Origin: an uncultured beta proteobacterium | GTDB taxonomy: Bacteria > Pseudomonadota > Gammaproteobacteria > Burkholderiales > Burkholderiaceae_C | Reading direction: 5' to 3' | DNA length: 15,119 nucleotides | NCBI GenBank assembly: GCA_903958915.1 | Contig: CAJBVC010000957.1 | Coordinates: 1 to 15,119 of the forward strand | In this document: piece by piece, positions 1 to 6,800 of the stretch | Layout of the letters: the number at the start of each line of letters is the position of its first letter | Numbering within the stretch: position 1 is the first letter of the stretch | Notes under the pieces: model-generated | What the model was told of the DNA's origin: nothing | The model's database searches: none | Seen by the model: the letters and a program-made list of their open reading frames with translations, nothing else | Translations under genes and position numbers: made by a program

Positions 1-1
1 G

Positions 2-688
2 GTGCCGCAGTTTCGCGACATCCACCCCGACGTCACCATTTCGCTGAATCTGTCGGACCGCATCGTCGATATCGGCGCGGAAGGCTTCGACTGCGCCGTG
101 CGGGTGGGCGACATGCCCGACTCATCGCTGGTCAGCGTGCGCCTGGCCGACAACCGCCGCCTGTGCGTCGCAACACCAGCCTACCTGGCGCGCCACGGCG
201 TACCGCAGACGCCCGCCGATCTGGTGCGCTTTGATTGCCTCACACTTAGCAGCGATGCCTCGCAAACCCGGGGTTGGGCGTTTCGCCAGAGCGCACAAGG
301 AGCTTGGGTGACAGAGGGTTCTGCGCAGGTAAAAGGAGGAGCCCGTAGGGCGGGGGACACGGAGCAGAATCCTCTGCCACCCAGGCTCCACAGCGCAGTA
401 GTGAACTACCTCAAGCCCGCCGGGCCCCTGGACTGTTCCGACGGGCAGGTGCTGCACGACTGGTGTCTGGCCGGTTGGGGCATTGCCTGGCGCAGTACGT
501 GGGAAGTGGAAGCGGAAATCGCCGCCGGGCAGCTGGTCGAGGTGTTGCACGACTTTGCTGCGCCACCGAATGGTATTTACGCCGTTTTCCCGCAGCGCAA
601 GCACCTGGCGCTGCGCGTACGGCTGTGGATCGACTACCTCAAGCACCATTATGGAACGCCGGGTTTCTGGCGTTCCCCCGCACGCTAA
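2..688 (+). CDS. LysR-family transcriptional regulator, effector-binding domain (5' end outside window)
   Basis: This is the C-terminal part of a LysR-type transcriptional regulator; the DNA-binding helix-turn-helix and the true start lie left of the window. The visible 228 residues are the periplasmic-binding-protein-like effector domain. Recognisable family stretches are IGAEGFDCAVRVGDMPDSSL near residues 24-43, a CVATPAYLARHG block at 55-66, GPLDCSDGQVLHDWCLAGWG at 141-160 and the terminal GIYAVFPQRKHLALRVR segment. Between about residues 104 and 137 there is an extra low-similarity stretch, rich in Gly, Ala, Arg and Pro, that I do not recognise from the family; it coincides with a large inverted repeat in the DNA. 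The frame stays open, so the protein may still be made, but the insert falls in the effector domain and could impair ligand sensing. The target genes and ligand are unknown. The gene converges on the leftward glpK-proC block. Confidence 0.85.
   Translation: MPQFRDIHPDVTISLNLSDRIVDIGAEGFDCAVRVGDMPDSSLVSVRLADNRRLCVATPAYLARHGVPQTPADLVRFDCLTLSSDASQTRGWAFRQSAQGAWVTEGSAQVKGGARRAGDTEQNPLPPRLHSAVVNYLKPAGPLDCSDGQVLHDWCLAGWGIAWRSTWEVEAEIAAGQLVEVLHDFAAPPNGIYAVFPQRKHLALRVRLWIDYLKHHYGTPGFWRSPAR
299..389. repeat. Palindromic (MITE/REP-like) element inside the LysR coding region
   Basis: Two 26-nt arms at 299-324 and 364-389 are inverted repeats with 23 of 26 identical positions. The three differences are all transitions, and two of them still allow G-U pairing in RNA. 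The 39-nt loop contains a second small hairpin, GCCC-GTA-GGGC, at 341-351. The element adds roughly 34 in-frame codons to a conserved domain, so it looks like a small palindromic insertion rather than native coding sequence. No transposase is present and I could not identify clear target-site duplications. Membership of a dispersed repeat family is inference. Confidence 0.65.
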
Positions 689-698
689 CGATGTACCA

Positions 699-719
699 AG
701 CCCCCTTTTTGGGGAGGCT
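699..719. terminator. Hairpin between convergent genes, possible bidirectional terminator
   Basis: The 33-nt gap between the two convergent stop codons is almost filled by an imperfect inverted repeat (AGCCCCC, T-rich loop, GGGGAGGCT). Read on the minus strand, the AGCCTCC/GGGGGCT arms pair over 7 bp with one U-G pair; on the plus strand the same position is a C-A mismatch. Neither side has a clear U tract, so it is not a textbook intrinsic terminator. Its position between convergent transcription units is the main support. It shares the 8-mer GGAGGCTG with the hairpin inside glpK. Confidence 0.4.
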
Positions 720-721
720 GT

Positions 722-1105
722 CTAAGGTGTGGGCTTGACCGGGATGACCGACGCATTGGGAAAGCGGCGCAGCAGCGTTCTCTGCGCCCTTTCGGCCTCA
801 GCCAGCGTGGCAAAGTGGCCCAGACAAATGTCGTACAGCGTTTTGCCTTCCGACGTGCGGCGGGCATTAAAGACTTCAAAGTCCTGAAACTCTGCCGGGA
901 TCGAGGCCCGGAGTTGGTCCTGCGGGTCGCTGGAACTTTGCAGGATGATGAGGAAGCGCTTGTCGTTTGCCGCGGCAAACGCCGGGCTCGGATTTACCTT
1001 GGTACTTTCCGTCTGGCGGCCGGCCGCCAGCGCTGGTAGAGACTGTAAAAGCACCGCGATCGCCAAGACGAGCCACGGCGCGCAGAACGACTTGCCGACC
1101 CGCAT
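722..1105 (-). CDS. Small secreted protein with a SPOR-like domain
   Basis: A 127-residue protein with a clear N-terminal signal peptide: basic MRVGK, a hydrophobic core around residues 10-24 and an ALA-A cleavage site near 28. A short Ser/Pro/Ala-rich linker follows, and then a compact domain (about 49-127). This has the layout of a SPOR domain: an initial beta strand RFLIILQS, a middle strand ending in TLYDICLGHF, a helix ATLAEAERAQRTLLRRFPNA and a final strand SVIPV. SPOR domains bind denuded peptidoglycan glycans, so a periplasmic cell-wall role is plausible, but the similarity is structural impression rather than strong identity. The ATG overlaps the stop of the upstream crotonase gene (TGATG), which indicates translational coupling. 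It is the last gene of the leftward block. The specific function is unknown. Confidence 0.7.
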   Translation of the reverse strand: MRVGKSFCAPWLVLAIAVLLQSLPALAAGRQTESTKVNPSPAFAAANDKRFLIILQSSSDPQDQLRASIPAEFQDFEVFNARRTSEGKTLYDICLGHFATLAEAERAQRTLLRRFPNASVIPVKPTP

Positions 1106-1797
1106 CAGTTCAGTCCGGTGGCCTTGTCGGTTTCGATGGCGGCATCGAGCGTTTCAAGCAAAAGCTTGCGAACTTTCAGCTTGGTCTTCTTGTGCGCACC
1201 CATGTTCAGGCCCTTGAGCTGCTGTGCCACTTCGTTTGCGACCGGCAGAAGTTCTTCAGCAGCCACAACGCGGTCCAGAAAGCCGGCAGACAGTGCACCC
1301 TGGGGATTGAACATTTCCGCGTTGATGACCGAGCGCTGGAAGGCCGGGGTAGTGAGCCTGTCCCTTGCGATGGCAATGCCCACCTGGTGCATGGTCATGC
1401 CAATCTTGACTTCATTGAGGCCGATATTGAACGGCCCGTCCACGCCAATACGGTAGTCGCTCGAGAGCAGCAGGAATGCGCCCTTGGCCACGGCATGGCC
1501 CGGGCAGGCAACGATGATCGGGTAGGGGTGCGCCAGCATGCGCCGCGCCAGTGTGGAACCGGCGGCCACCAGATCAAGCGCCGCTTGCGGACTCGACACC
1601 ATGACCTTCAGGTCGTAGCCGCCGCTGAGAATGCCAGGTTGCCCGGTGAGAATGACGACCGCCTTGTCCTGTTCAGCCTGGTCCAGTGCGCGGTTCAGGC
1701 CTGCGATGACGTCGGGAGATATCGCGTTGACCTTGCCGTTGGCGAGGGTCACGGTGGCAACACCGTCATTCAGGTTGTAGGTAACGAGTTCGCTCAT
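1105..1797 (-). CDS. Crotonase-fold (enoyl-CoA hydratase/isomerase family) protein
   Basis: A 230-residue protein of the crotonase superfamily, which acts on acyl-CoA thioesters in the cytoplasm. Family features seen are the first oxyanion-hole segment SGGYDLKVM at 58-66, the second around HAVAKGAFLLLSSDYRIG at 101-118, and a Glu at 129 in GLNEVKIGM where one of the two hydratase glutamates normally lies. The other hydratase Glu, usually in a GGGCELA-like stretch, is replaced by small or hydrophobic residues (AKGAFLLL). A single acid fits a delta3,delta2-enoyl-CoA isomerase or another one-acid crotonase better than a true hydratase. At 230 residues it is shorter than the usual 255-270. The start at 1797 gives the typical MSELVTYNLNDGVATVTL opening. 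It lies 54 nt after proC and overlaps the SPOR-like gene, so it is probably in the same operon. The substrate is unknown. Confidence 0.85.
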   Translation of the reverse strand: MSELVTYNLNDGVATVTLANGKVNAISPDVIAGLNRALDQAEQDKAVVILTGQPGILSGGYDLKVMVSSPQAALDLVAAGSTLARRMLAHPYPIIVACPGHAVAKGAFLLLSSDYRIGVDGPFNIGLNEVKIGMTMHQVGIAIARDRLTTPAFQRSVINAEMFNPQGALSAGFLDRVVAAEELLPVANEVAQQLKGLNMGAHKKTKLKVRKLLLETLDAAIETDKATGLN

Positions 1798-1851
1798 GGT
1801 CAGAATCCCAAAAAAATGTCTAAAGGGGAAGTCTAACGGCCAATGACCCGC

Positions 1852-2667
1852 TCAACTGCTGCCAAACTCATCGCCAAGTTCGCGGGCCCGGGTTTGCGCC
1901 TGAAACAGTGCTTTGGAGAAGAGTTCCTTTACGCCACTGTCCTCCATCGACGTGATGGCCGCATGGGTGGTGCCGCCTTTGGAGGTGACCCTTTGGCGCA
2001 GGATTTCGGGTGGTTCGCTGCTTGAGCGCGCCAACTCAGCGGCGCCAATGAAGGTCGCTATGGCCAGTTCCAGGGCCTGTTCACGCGGCAACCCCATGAT
2101 GGCCCCGGTTTCTGCCATCGCTTCCATGAAATAGAACACGTAGGCGGGACCGGAGCCTGAGAGTGCGGTGACGGCATCGAGTTGGTCTTCGCCGGTGAGC
2201 CAGACGAAATCGCCCGTGGCCTGCACCACCTGTTGCGTCAGTTGGCGGTCGGCAGCCGATACCGCCGGCCTTGCATACAGCCCGGCGATGCCTTTGCCAA
2301 TCAACGCCGGTGTATTGGGCATGGCGCGCACCACCCGCTCGTTGCCCAGCCACTTGGCGATGTTGTCGCTACGTATCCCGGCAGCCACGCTCAGGTGCAG
2401 GGCGTTGCGGGTGTGAAAGCGCACCTGCAGCGCTGCTTCCTTGAAGGTTTGTGGCTTCACCGCCCAAACCACCACGCCGGCCTTGGACAGCGTCGGCCCC
2501 GCCTGGTCGTGCACGGAAACTCCAAACTGGGCGCGCAGTCTTTGCTGTACTTCCGCGACAGGCTCAACCACTTCGATGGCACTCTTGTCAGTGCCCTGGC
2601 GCAGCAGTCCGCTGATGATGGCGCTGGCCATATTGCCGCCGCCGATAAATGCAATGCGATCGATCAT
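1852..2667 (-). CDS. proC: Pyrroline-5-carboxylate reductase
   Basis: ProC catalyses the last step of proline synthesis, NAD(P)H-dependent reduction of 1-pyrroline-5-carboxylate to L-proline, in the cytoplasm. The 271-residue length is normal for the family. Visible motifs are the N-terminal Rossmann loop FIGGGNMASAI (7-17), AVKPQ (69-73), RAMPNTPALIGKG (114-126), ALSGSGPAYVFYFMEAM (168-184) and the signature VTSKGGTTHAAI (227-238). The reading frame is open further upstream to 2730, but the start at 2667 is chosen because it gives the canonical MIDRIAFIGGGNM and is preceded by AAGGGG at good spacing. It starts 29 nt after the glpK stop, which suggests co-transcription; no functional link with glycerol metabolism is obvious. 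The sequence appears complete and intact. Confidence 0.95.
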   Translation of the reverse strand: MIDRIAFIGGGNMASAIISGLLRQGTDKSAIEVVEPVAEVQQRLRAQFGVSVHDQAGPTLSKAGVVVWAVKPQTFKEAALQVRFHTRNALHLSVAAGIRSDNIAKWLGNERVVRAMPNTPALIGKGIAGLYARPAVSAADRQLTQQVVQATGDFVWLTGEDQLDAVTALSGSGPAYVFYFMEAMAETGAIMGLPREQALELAIATFIGAAELARSSSEPPEILRQRVTSKGGTTHAAITSMEDSGVKELFSKALFQAQTRARELGDEFGSS

Positions 2668-2696
2668 GGGTTGCCCCTTGCTGTGGAACTGTGACT

Positions 2697-4253
2697 TTAC
2701 AGCACCGTCTGGCAGACGGCGTGCTCCCAACGGTCCATCAACTCCGCGGCGCGCTCAGCCGGCAGGGTTGGCAGAAAACGTCGCTCGGCGCGCCAGAGTT
2801 GGGTGAGTTCGTCGGTACCGCTATAAACCTGCGTGGTCAAACCCGCCAGATAGGCCGCCCCCAGTGCCGTGGTCTCGGTCACGGCCGGTCGAATGACGGG
2901 AATGCCCAGTAGGTCCGCCTGAAACTGCATCAACAGGTCGTTGACACAGGCGCCCCCGTCCACCCGCATTTCAGAGACCGCTGCCGCGCCCGCTGCCTCG
3001 GCATCGCGGCGCATGGCGGAGAGTAACGCCGCACTCTGGAACGCTATGCTTTCAAGAGCGGCTCGCGCAATGTGGGCAAGGGTTGTGCCGCGGGTAAGGC
3101 CTGTAATGGAGCCGCGCGCGTCGGGCTTCCAGTAGGGCGCACCCAAACCGGTAAAGGCAGGAACCACCAGCACGCCACCCGAGTCCGGCACGCTTTGCGC
3201 CAGCGCCTGCACTTCATGGCTGCCTTCAATGGCGTGCAGCCCGTCGCGCAGCCACTGCACGACTGCGCCGCCGACAAACACACTGCCCTCCAGCGCAAAT
3301 TCCGGAGTCGGTGTAGGAAGCGACGACGTAGCGCCTTCAGGAGGCTGGGCGGCGGCGCCCAACCTCCTTGGCGTGGGGGCTATCTGTGCAGCGCTGGTGG
3401 TGATCAGGCCATTGCTGGAAGTCTGGAACTGCTGGCCGGTGTGCATCAACATGAAGCAACCGGTGCCATAGGTGTTCTTCACCATACCCGCCTTGAAGCA
3501 GGCTTGGCCAAATAGCGCGCTTTGCTGGTCACCGGCGACGCCGCCAATCGGGATGGCATGGCCCAGTAGTGAGGCACTGGACTCGCCGAAGTGCGATGCG
3601 GAAGGTTGCACCTGTGGCATCAGATTCGCAGGAATGTCCATTGCCGCCAGCAACTCGGCATCCCACTGGTTGGTGCGTACATTGAACAGCATGGTGCGAG
3701 AGGCATTGCTGACATCGGTGGCGTGGACGCGCCCCTGTGTCAGCTGCCAGATCAGCCAGCTGTCAACGGTGCCGAAGGCTAGCTCACCGTGGGCGGCCCG
3801 CGCACGGGCATTGGGCACGTTGTCGAGCAGCCACCGCAGTTTGGTGCCAGAAAAATAGGCGTCCACGATCAGCCCGGTCTTGTCGCGGATCGTTTTCTCC
3901 AGACCGCTTGCGCGCAGAGCGGCGCAGGCGGGTTCCGCCCTGCGGTCCTGCCAGACGATGGCGTTGTGAATGGGAATGCCGGTCTTTCGGTCCCACACCA
4001 CCGTGGTCTCGCGCTGGTTGGTAATGCCGATGCCGCTGACCTCGTTTGCGCCCACACCCGCTTTGGCCAGAGCCTCTTGTGCCGTAGCGAGCTGAATCCG
4101 CCAGATCTCCATGGGGTCATGCTCGACCCAGCCCGGCCGTGGGTATATTTGCGTCAACTCACGCTGAGCCATCGCCACGGTGACTCCGTGAGCGTCAAAC
4201 AGGATGCTGCGGGCGCTGGAAGTGCCCTGGTCCAGGGCAAGCAGATAGGGCAT
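2697..4253 (-). CDS. glpK: Glycerol kinase
   Basis: GlpK phosphorylates glycerol with ATP to sn-glycerol 3-phosphate in the cytoplasm; it belongs to the FGGY sugar-kinase family. Motifs seen are the N-terminal phosphate loop [10 protein letters not shown] (7-16), [14 protein letters not shown] (76-89) with substrate-binding Arg and Glu, the WQDRR motif (101-105), [10 protein letters not shown] (241-250) with the catalytic Asp at 242, [10 protein letters not shown] (260-269) and [21 protein letters not shown] (427-447). The start at 4253 gives [13 protein letters not shown] and has AAAGG upstream; the frame is open to 4334 but that extension is not family-like. The length of 518 residues exceeds the usual 495-502 because about 25 residues (around 293-317) are inserted between ITTSAAQ and EFALEGSVF, exactly where a DNA hairpin lies. 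The catalytic residues are unaffected. The gene diverges from glpD. Confidence 0.97.
   Translation of the reverse strand: MPYLLALDQGTSSARSILFDAHGVTVAMAQRELTQIYPRPGWVEHDPMEIWRIQLATAQEALAKAGVGANEVSGIGITNQRETTVVWDRKTGIPIHNAIVWQDRRAEPACAALRASGLEKTIRDKTGLIVDAYFSGTKLRWLLDNVPNARARAAHGELAFGTVDSWLIWQLTQGRVHATDVSNASRTMLFNVRTNQWDAELLAAMDIPANLMPQVQPSASHFGESSASLLGHAIPIGGVAGDQQSALFGQACFKAGMVKNTYGTGCFMLMHTGQQFQTSSNGLITTSAAQIAPTPRRLGAAAQPPEGATSSLPTPTPEFALEGSVFVGGAVVQWLRDGLHAIEGSHEVQALAQSVPDSGGVLVVPAFTGLGAPYWKPDARGSITGLTRGTTLAHIARAALESIAFQSAALLSAMRRDAEAAGAAAVSEMRVDGGACVNDLLMQFQADLLGIPVIRPAVTETTALGAAYLAGLTTQVYSGTDELTQLWRAERRFLPTLPAERAAELMDRWEHAVCQTVL
3332..3373. repeat. Palindromic insertion-like hairpin inside glpK
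   Basis: Arms at 3332-3351 and 3356-3373 are inverted repeats around a GCGG loop: the inner stem AGGAGG-C-TGGGCG against CGCCCA-A-CCTCCT has 12 of 13 pairs, and an outer CGCC/GGCG pairs across a small internal loop. The hairpin lies within the stretch coding for the extra residues of GlpK, in a surface beta-hairpin region between the two kinase domains. This suggests a small REP-like element that entered in frame and was tolerated. No obvious target duplication was found; CAGCGC occurs on both sides (3291, 3389), but it falls in native codons. Confidence 0.55.
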
Positions 4254-4305
4254 GGCCAACCTTTCGGGATAATCACGGCAATCTCCTATTGATCGCCCGA
4301 CCGTC
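4254..4305. promoter_or_regulatory. Short divergent glpK/glpD intergenic region
   Basis: Only 52 nt separate the two divergent start codons. A GATAAT hexamer at 4268-4273 on the plus strand is a fair -10 box for glpD (one mismatch to TATAAT) and would start RNA about 25 nt before the glpD ATG, but no good -35 is visible. TCGGG (4264-4268) and CCCGA (4296-4300) form a weak dyad across the region that could bind a repressor. No match to the enterobacterial GlpR operator is apparent. The glpK promoter may overlap the glpD 5' coding region. Confidence 0.3.
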
Positions 4306-5922
4306 ATGCTACCCCCACCTTCTCCACTGCCCACGCGTCGTGAGGACCTGTTGGCGCGCCTGGCCGAAGATTTTTGCTACGACATCGCCATTGTTGGCGG
4401 TGGTGCGACTGGCCTGGGGGTTGCGCTGGATGCGGCAGCGCGCGGCCTCAAAGTGGTTCTGGTGGAGTCGCATGATTTCGCCAAAGGAACTTCTTCCCGG
4501 GCAACCAAACTTGTCCATGGTGGGGTGCGTTACCTGGCCCAGGGAAATATATCGCTGGTGCGAGAAGCGCTGCATGAACGTACCACGCTACTGCACAACG
4601 CGCCGCACCTCGCGCAGCCGCTGGCATTCGTGGTGCCTGCCTACCAGTGGTGGGAAATTCCCTTTTATGGCGCCGGGTTAACGGCCTATGACCTGCTGGC
4701 CGGGCAGGCCGGTTTGGGGAAGACGGCCTTTCTGGGGCACAACGCAACGCGCGAGTTGTTGCCCGGTGTGATGCCCAAAGGCCTGGTCGGGGGTGTCAAG
4801 TACTGGGATGGCCAATTTGATGATGCGCGTCTCGCGCTGGCTCTGGCACGCACGGCAGCGGCCAAGGGCGCACTGGTGGTGAATTACTGTCAGGCGACTG
4901 ATTTGCTCTATCAAGGTGGACAGGTAGCGGGACTGGCCTGCGAGGACACTTTGACTGGTAAGGCCTACACGGTCCGCTCGCGCTGTGTGGTCAATGCGAC
5001 CGGCGTTTGGGTCGACGCTTTGCGTGAAAAAGACGGTATTGCCAATGCCAACGATGGGCGCCACCCCACCAAACCGATGGTGGCACCCAGCCAAGGCGTG
5101 CACATTGTGGTGGACCGCGAGTTTTTGGGTGGCAACACGGGGTTGATGGTGCCCAAAACGGCGGACGGCCGCGTGCTGTTTGCCGTGCCATGGCTGGGAA
5201 AAGTCATTCTGGGCACCACCGACACGCCGCGGCACGACTTGCCGCGTGAACCCCTCGCCTTCGAGGAGGAGGTGTCTTTCATACTGGAGGAGTCTGCGCG
5301 TTACTTGCGGCGGGCACCTCAGCGGTCGGACATCCGAAGCATCTGGGTTGGCCTGCGCCCGCTGGTTAAGCCGCAGGACGATGATGGCGAAAACACCAAG
5401 GGGCTGAGTCGCGAGCACACCATATTGGTGAGCCGCAGCGGTTTGGTAACGGTGACCGGCGGCAAGTGGACCACCTACCGTGCCATGGCCGAGGATGTTT
5501 TGGATCGGTGTTTTGCAAAAGGCCTTCTGGTGGAGCGCGCCAAAGGAGTGACTGCGCACCTTTCACTGATTGGCGCCGACACCGGTGTGGCATCAAGGCG
5601 GCCTATTTCCGAGACGGCGGGCCTGCATAGCTACGGATCGGAGCGACCACTGGTGCAGGCGCTTACCGGAGCAGAGCAGTGGTTAACCGCTGGTCTGAAC
5701 GAAGCGATGGTGCGTTTTGCCGCCCGACACGAATATGCTCTGACGGTGGAGGATATGCTGGCCCGTCGCTCGCGATGCCTGTTTCTGGACGCGCGTCTTG
5801 CCATTGATTTGGCTCCAGCTGTGGGCGAAATCCTGCGCCAAGAGACGGGTTTGGATCCTCAAGTGGGCGCATTCACCGCAATGGCGCAGCAATATTTGCA
5901 CAATCCCAACAAAACCAGTTGA
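4306..5922 (+). CDS. glpD: Aerobic glycerol-3-phosphate dehydrogenase (FAD, quinone-linked)
   Basis: GlpD oxidises sn-glycerol 3-phosphate to dihydroxyacetone phosphate and passes electrons through FAD to the quinone pool at the inner face of the cytoplasmic membrane. The 538-residue protein has the FAD dinucleotide-binding loop [19 protein letters not shown] (29-47), the acidic strand end VLVES (51-55), the family signature [15 protein letters not shown] (63-77), a [13 protein letters not shown] block in the middle, and the [14 protein letters not shown] motif that closes the FAD domain. The C-terminal helical domain begins near [22 protein letters not shown]. The start at 4306 is the first ATG before the conserved region; no convincing ribosome-binding site precedes it, so the exact start is uncertain by a few codons. 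It supplies the step after GlpK, encoded divergently. No glycerol facilitator gene is in the window. Confidence 0.96.
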   Translation: MLPPPSPLPTRREDLLARLAEDFCYDIAIVGGGATGLGVALDAAARGLKVVLVESHDFAKGTSSRATKLVHGGVRYLAQGNISLVREALHERTTLLHNAPHLAQPLAFVVPAYQWWEIPFYGAGLTAYDLLAGQAGLGKTAFLGHNATRELLPGVMPKGLVGGVKYWDGQFDDARLALALARTAAAKGALVVNYCQATDLLYQGGQVAGLACEDTLTGKAYTVRSRCVVNATGVWVDALREKDGIANANDGRHPTKPMVAPSQGVHIVVDREFLGGNTGLMVPKTADGRVLFAVPWLGKVILGTTDTPRHDLPREPLAFEEEVSFILEESARYLRRAPQRSDIRSIWVGLRPLVKPQDDDGENTKGLSREHTILVSRSGLVTVTGGKWTTYRAMAEDVLDRCFAKGLLVERAKGVTAHLSLIGADTGVASRRPISETAGLHSYGSERPLVQALTGAEQWLTAGLNEAMVRFAARHEYALTVEDMLARRSRCLFLDARLAIDLAPAVGEILRQETGLDPQVGAFTAMAQQYLHNPNKTS

Positions 5923-5947
5923 CCATCGATTGAAACACTGGCATACT
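5919..5947 (+). promoter_or_regulatory. Candidate sigma70 promoter of the spc-alpha ribosomal cluster
   Basis: TTGACC at 5919-5924 (5 of 6 to the -35 consensus) and CATACT at 5942-5947 (4 of 6 to the -10 consensus) are separated by the ideal 17 nt. The -35 box overlaps the glpD stop codon. Initiation near 5953-5956 would give a leader of about 145 nt before rplN. This is the only gap of that size upstream of the ribosomal genes, which makes a promoter here likely. Confidence 0.55.
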
Positions 5948-5994
5948 AGCGGGCTTCGCTTGTAAAAGCTGAAGGTTCTGCCCAAATGAATGGT

Positions 5995-6011
5995 GTGCAA
6001 GTGGTTTGCAC
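5995..6011 (+). promoter_or_regulatory. Hairpin in the rplN leader
   Basis: GTGCAA (5995-6000) and TTGCAC (6006-6011) form a perfect 6-bp stem with a 5-nt loop in the untranslated leader (about 5954-6099) of the ribosomal cluster. No U tract follows, so it is not a simple terminator. It might take part in leader regulation or RNA stability; this is inference from position. Confidence 0.3.
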
Positions 6012-6099
6012 GGCAAACAGCGGGCCCAAGACTGACTCGGTGTCGGTGTCGATCGAAATGCGAGAGACGCTGCTCCTGGTGCAAGTTGGGAATATTGAA

Positions 6100-6468
6100 A
6101 TGATCCAGACTGAATCTCGACTAGAAGTTGCCGACAATACTGGCGCGAAATCCGTCCTGTGCATCAAGGTGCTCGGCGGATCCAAGCGCCGCTATGCCAG
6201 CGTGGGCGACATTATCAAGGTAAGCATTAAAGAGGCTGCTCCGCGTGGACGCGTCAAAAAAGGCGAGGTCTACAGCGCTGTGGTAGTTCGCACTGCGAAG
6301 GGCATCCGCCGCAGTGACGGCTCTTTGGTGAAATTTGACGGCAATGCAGCGGTGCTGCTGAACGCCAAACTGGAGCCGATTGGCACCCGTATCTTTGGAC
6401 CTGTGACGCGTGAATTGCGTACCGAAAAGTTCATGAAGATCGTGTCGCTCGCTCCTGAAGTTTTGTAA
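6100..6468 (+). CDS. rplN: 50S ribosomal protein L14 (uL14)
   Basis: L14 lies at the subunit interface of the 50S particle, contacting 16S rRNA helix 14 and forming intersubunit bridges. The 122-residue protein is full length, beginning [34 protein letters not shown] and ending in the family-typical [17 protein letters not shown] and SLAPEVL. The frame is open 38 codons further upstream to 5986, but L14 conservation starts exactly at the ATG at 6100, with only a weak GGGA-type ribosome-binding site before it. It is the first gene of this ribosomal cluster: in the classic order rpsQ (S17) would be immediately upstream, whereas here glpD is. rplX follows after 9 nt. Confidence 0.98.
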   Translation: MIQTESRLEVADNTGAKSVLCIKVLGGSKRRYASVGDIIKVSIKEAAPRGRVKKGEVYSAVVVRTAKGIRRSDGSLVKFDGNAAVLLNAKLEPIGTRIFGPVTRELRTEKFMKIVSLAPEVL

Positions 6469-6477
6469 GGACACGCC

Positions 6478-6798
6478 ATGAACAAGATTCGCAAAGGCGA
6501 CCAGGTCATCGTTATCGCGGGACGCGATAAGGGCAAGCGCGGAACCATTTCCTTGCGCAAGGATGACTCGCATGTGGTGGTAGAGGGCATCAATCTGGTG
6601 AAAAAACACACCAAGCCCAACCCCATGAAGGGCACGACCGGCGGCATCGTTGAAAAGACCATGCCTATCCACCAGTCCAATGTGGCAATTTTTAATGCTG
6701 CTACTGGCAAGGCAGATCGGGTTGGAATCAAGGTGCTGGCGGACGGTACGCGTGTTCGCGTCTACAAGTCCAGCGGCGAAGAAATCAAGGTGGCATAA
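6478..6798 (+). CDS. rplX: 50S ribosomal protein L24 (uL24)
   Basis: L24 is an early assembly initiator of the 50S subunit that binds the 5' domain of 23S rRNA and sits near the exit of the peptide tunnel. The 106 residues begin with the KOW motif [24 protein letters not shown], followed by the conserved [16 protein letters not shown] segment. An AAGGA ribosome-binding site lies about 8 nt before the ATG. Only 2 nt separate its stop from rplE, so the two are almost certainly translationally coupled; the rplE ribosome-binding AAGG lies inside the last codons of rplX. Confidence 0.98.
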   Translation: MNKIRKGDQVIVIAGRDKGKRGTISLRKDDSHVVVEGINLVKKHTKPNPMKGTTGGIVEKTMPIHQSNVAIFNAATGKADRVGIKVLADGTRVRVYKSSGEEIKVA

Positions 6799-6800
6799 GA

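Noticed and set aside
967..1836. Long plus-strand open frame of 289 codons
   Set aside because: It lies antisense to the crotonase and SPOR-like genes, which have clear family motifs and coupled starts. Its product shows no recognisable domain and an Arg/His-rich composition typical of a mirror frame in GC-rich DNA.
1798..1851. T-rich run between proC and the crotonase gene as a terminator
   Set aside because: On the minus strand a T7 run is present, but the preceding TTAGAC copies are direct, not inverted, repeats, so no stem forms.
2668..2730. Longer proC start 21 codons upstream
   Set aside because: The added residues overlap the end of glpK, do not resemble the family, and the downstream ATG has a good AAGGGG ribosome-binding site and the canonical Rossmann opening.
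3291..3394. CAGCGC copies flanking the glpK insert as a target-site duplication
   Set aside because: The two copies belong to native conserved codons on either side (ALEG and SAAQ) and do not directly abut the hairpin, so they are most likely coincidental.
4678..5559. Long minus-strand open frame of 293 codons
   Set aside because: It is entirely antisense to glpD, whose conserved FAD and family motifs run through the whole stretch; no domain is recognisable in the antisense product.
5938..5956. Sigma54-like TGGCA element near the glpD-rplN gap
   Set aside because: The GC dinucleotide is not at the required 10-nt spacing from the GG, and a sigma70-like pair with ideal spacing occupies the same place.
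5986..6099. N-terminal extension of L14 from an upstream in-frame ATG
   Set aside because: L14 conservation starts at the ATG at 6100 and gives the normal 122 residues; the extension has no ribosome-binding site, and 38 stop-free codons can easily occur by chance.
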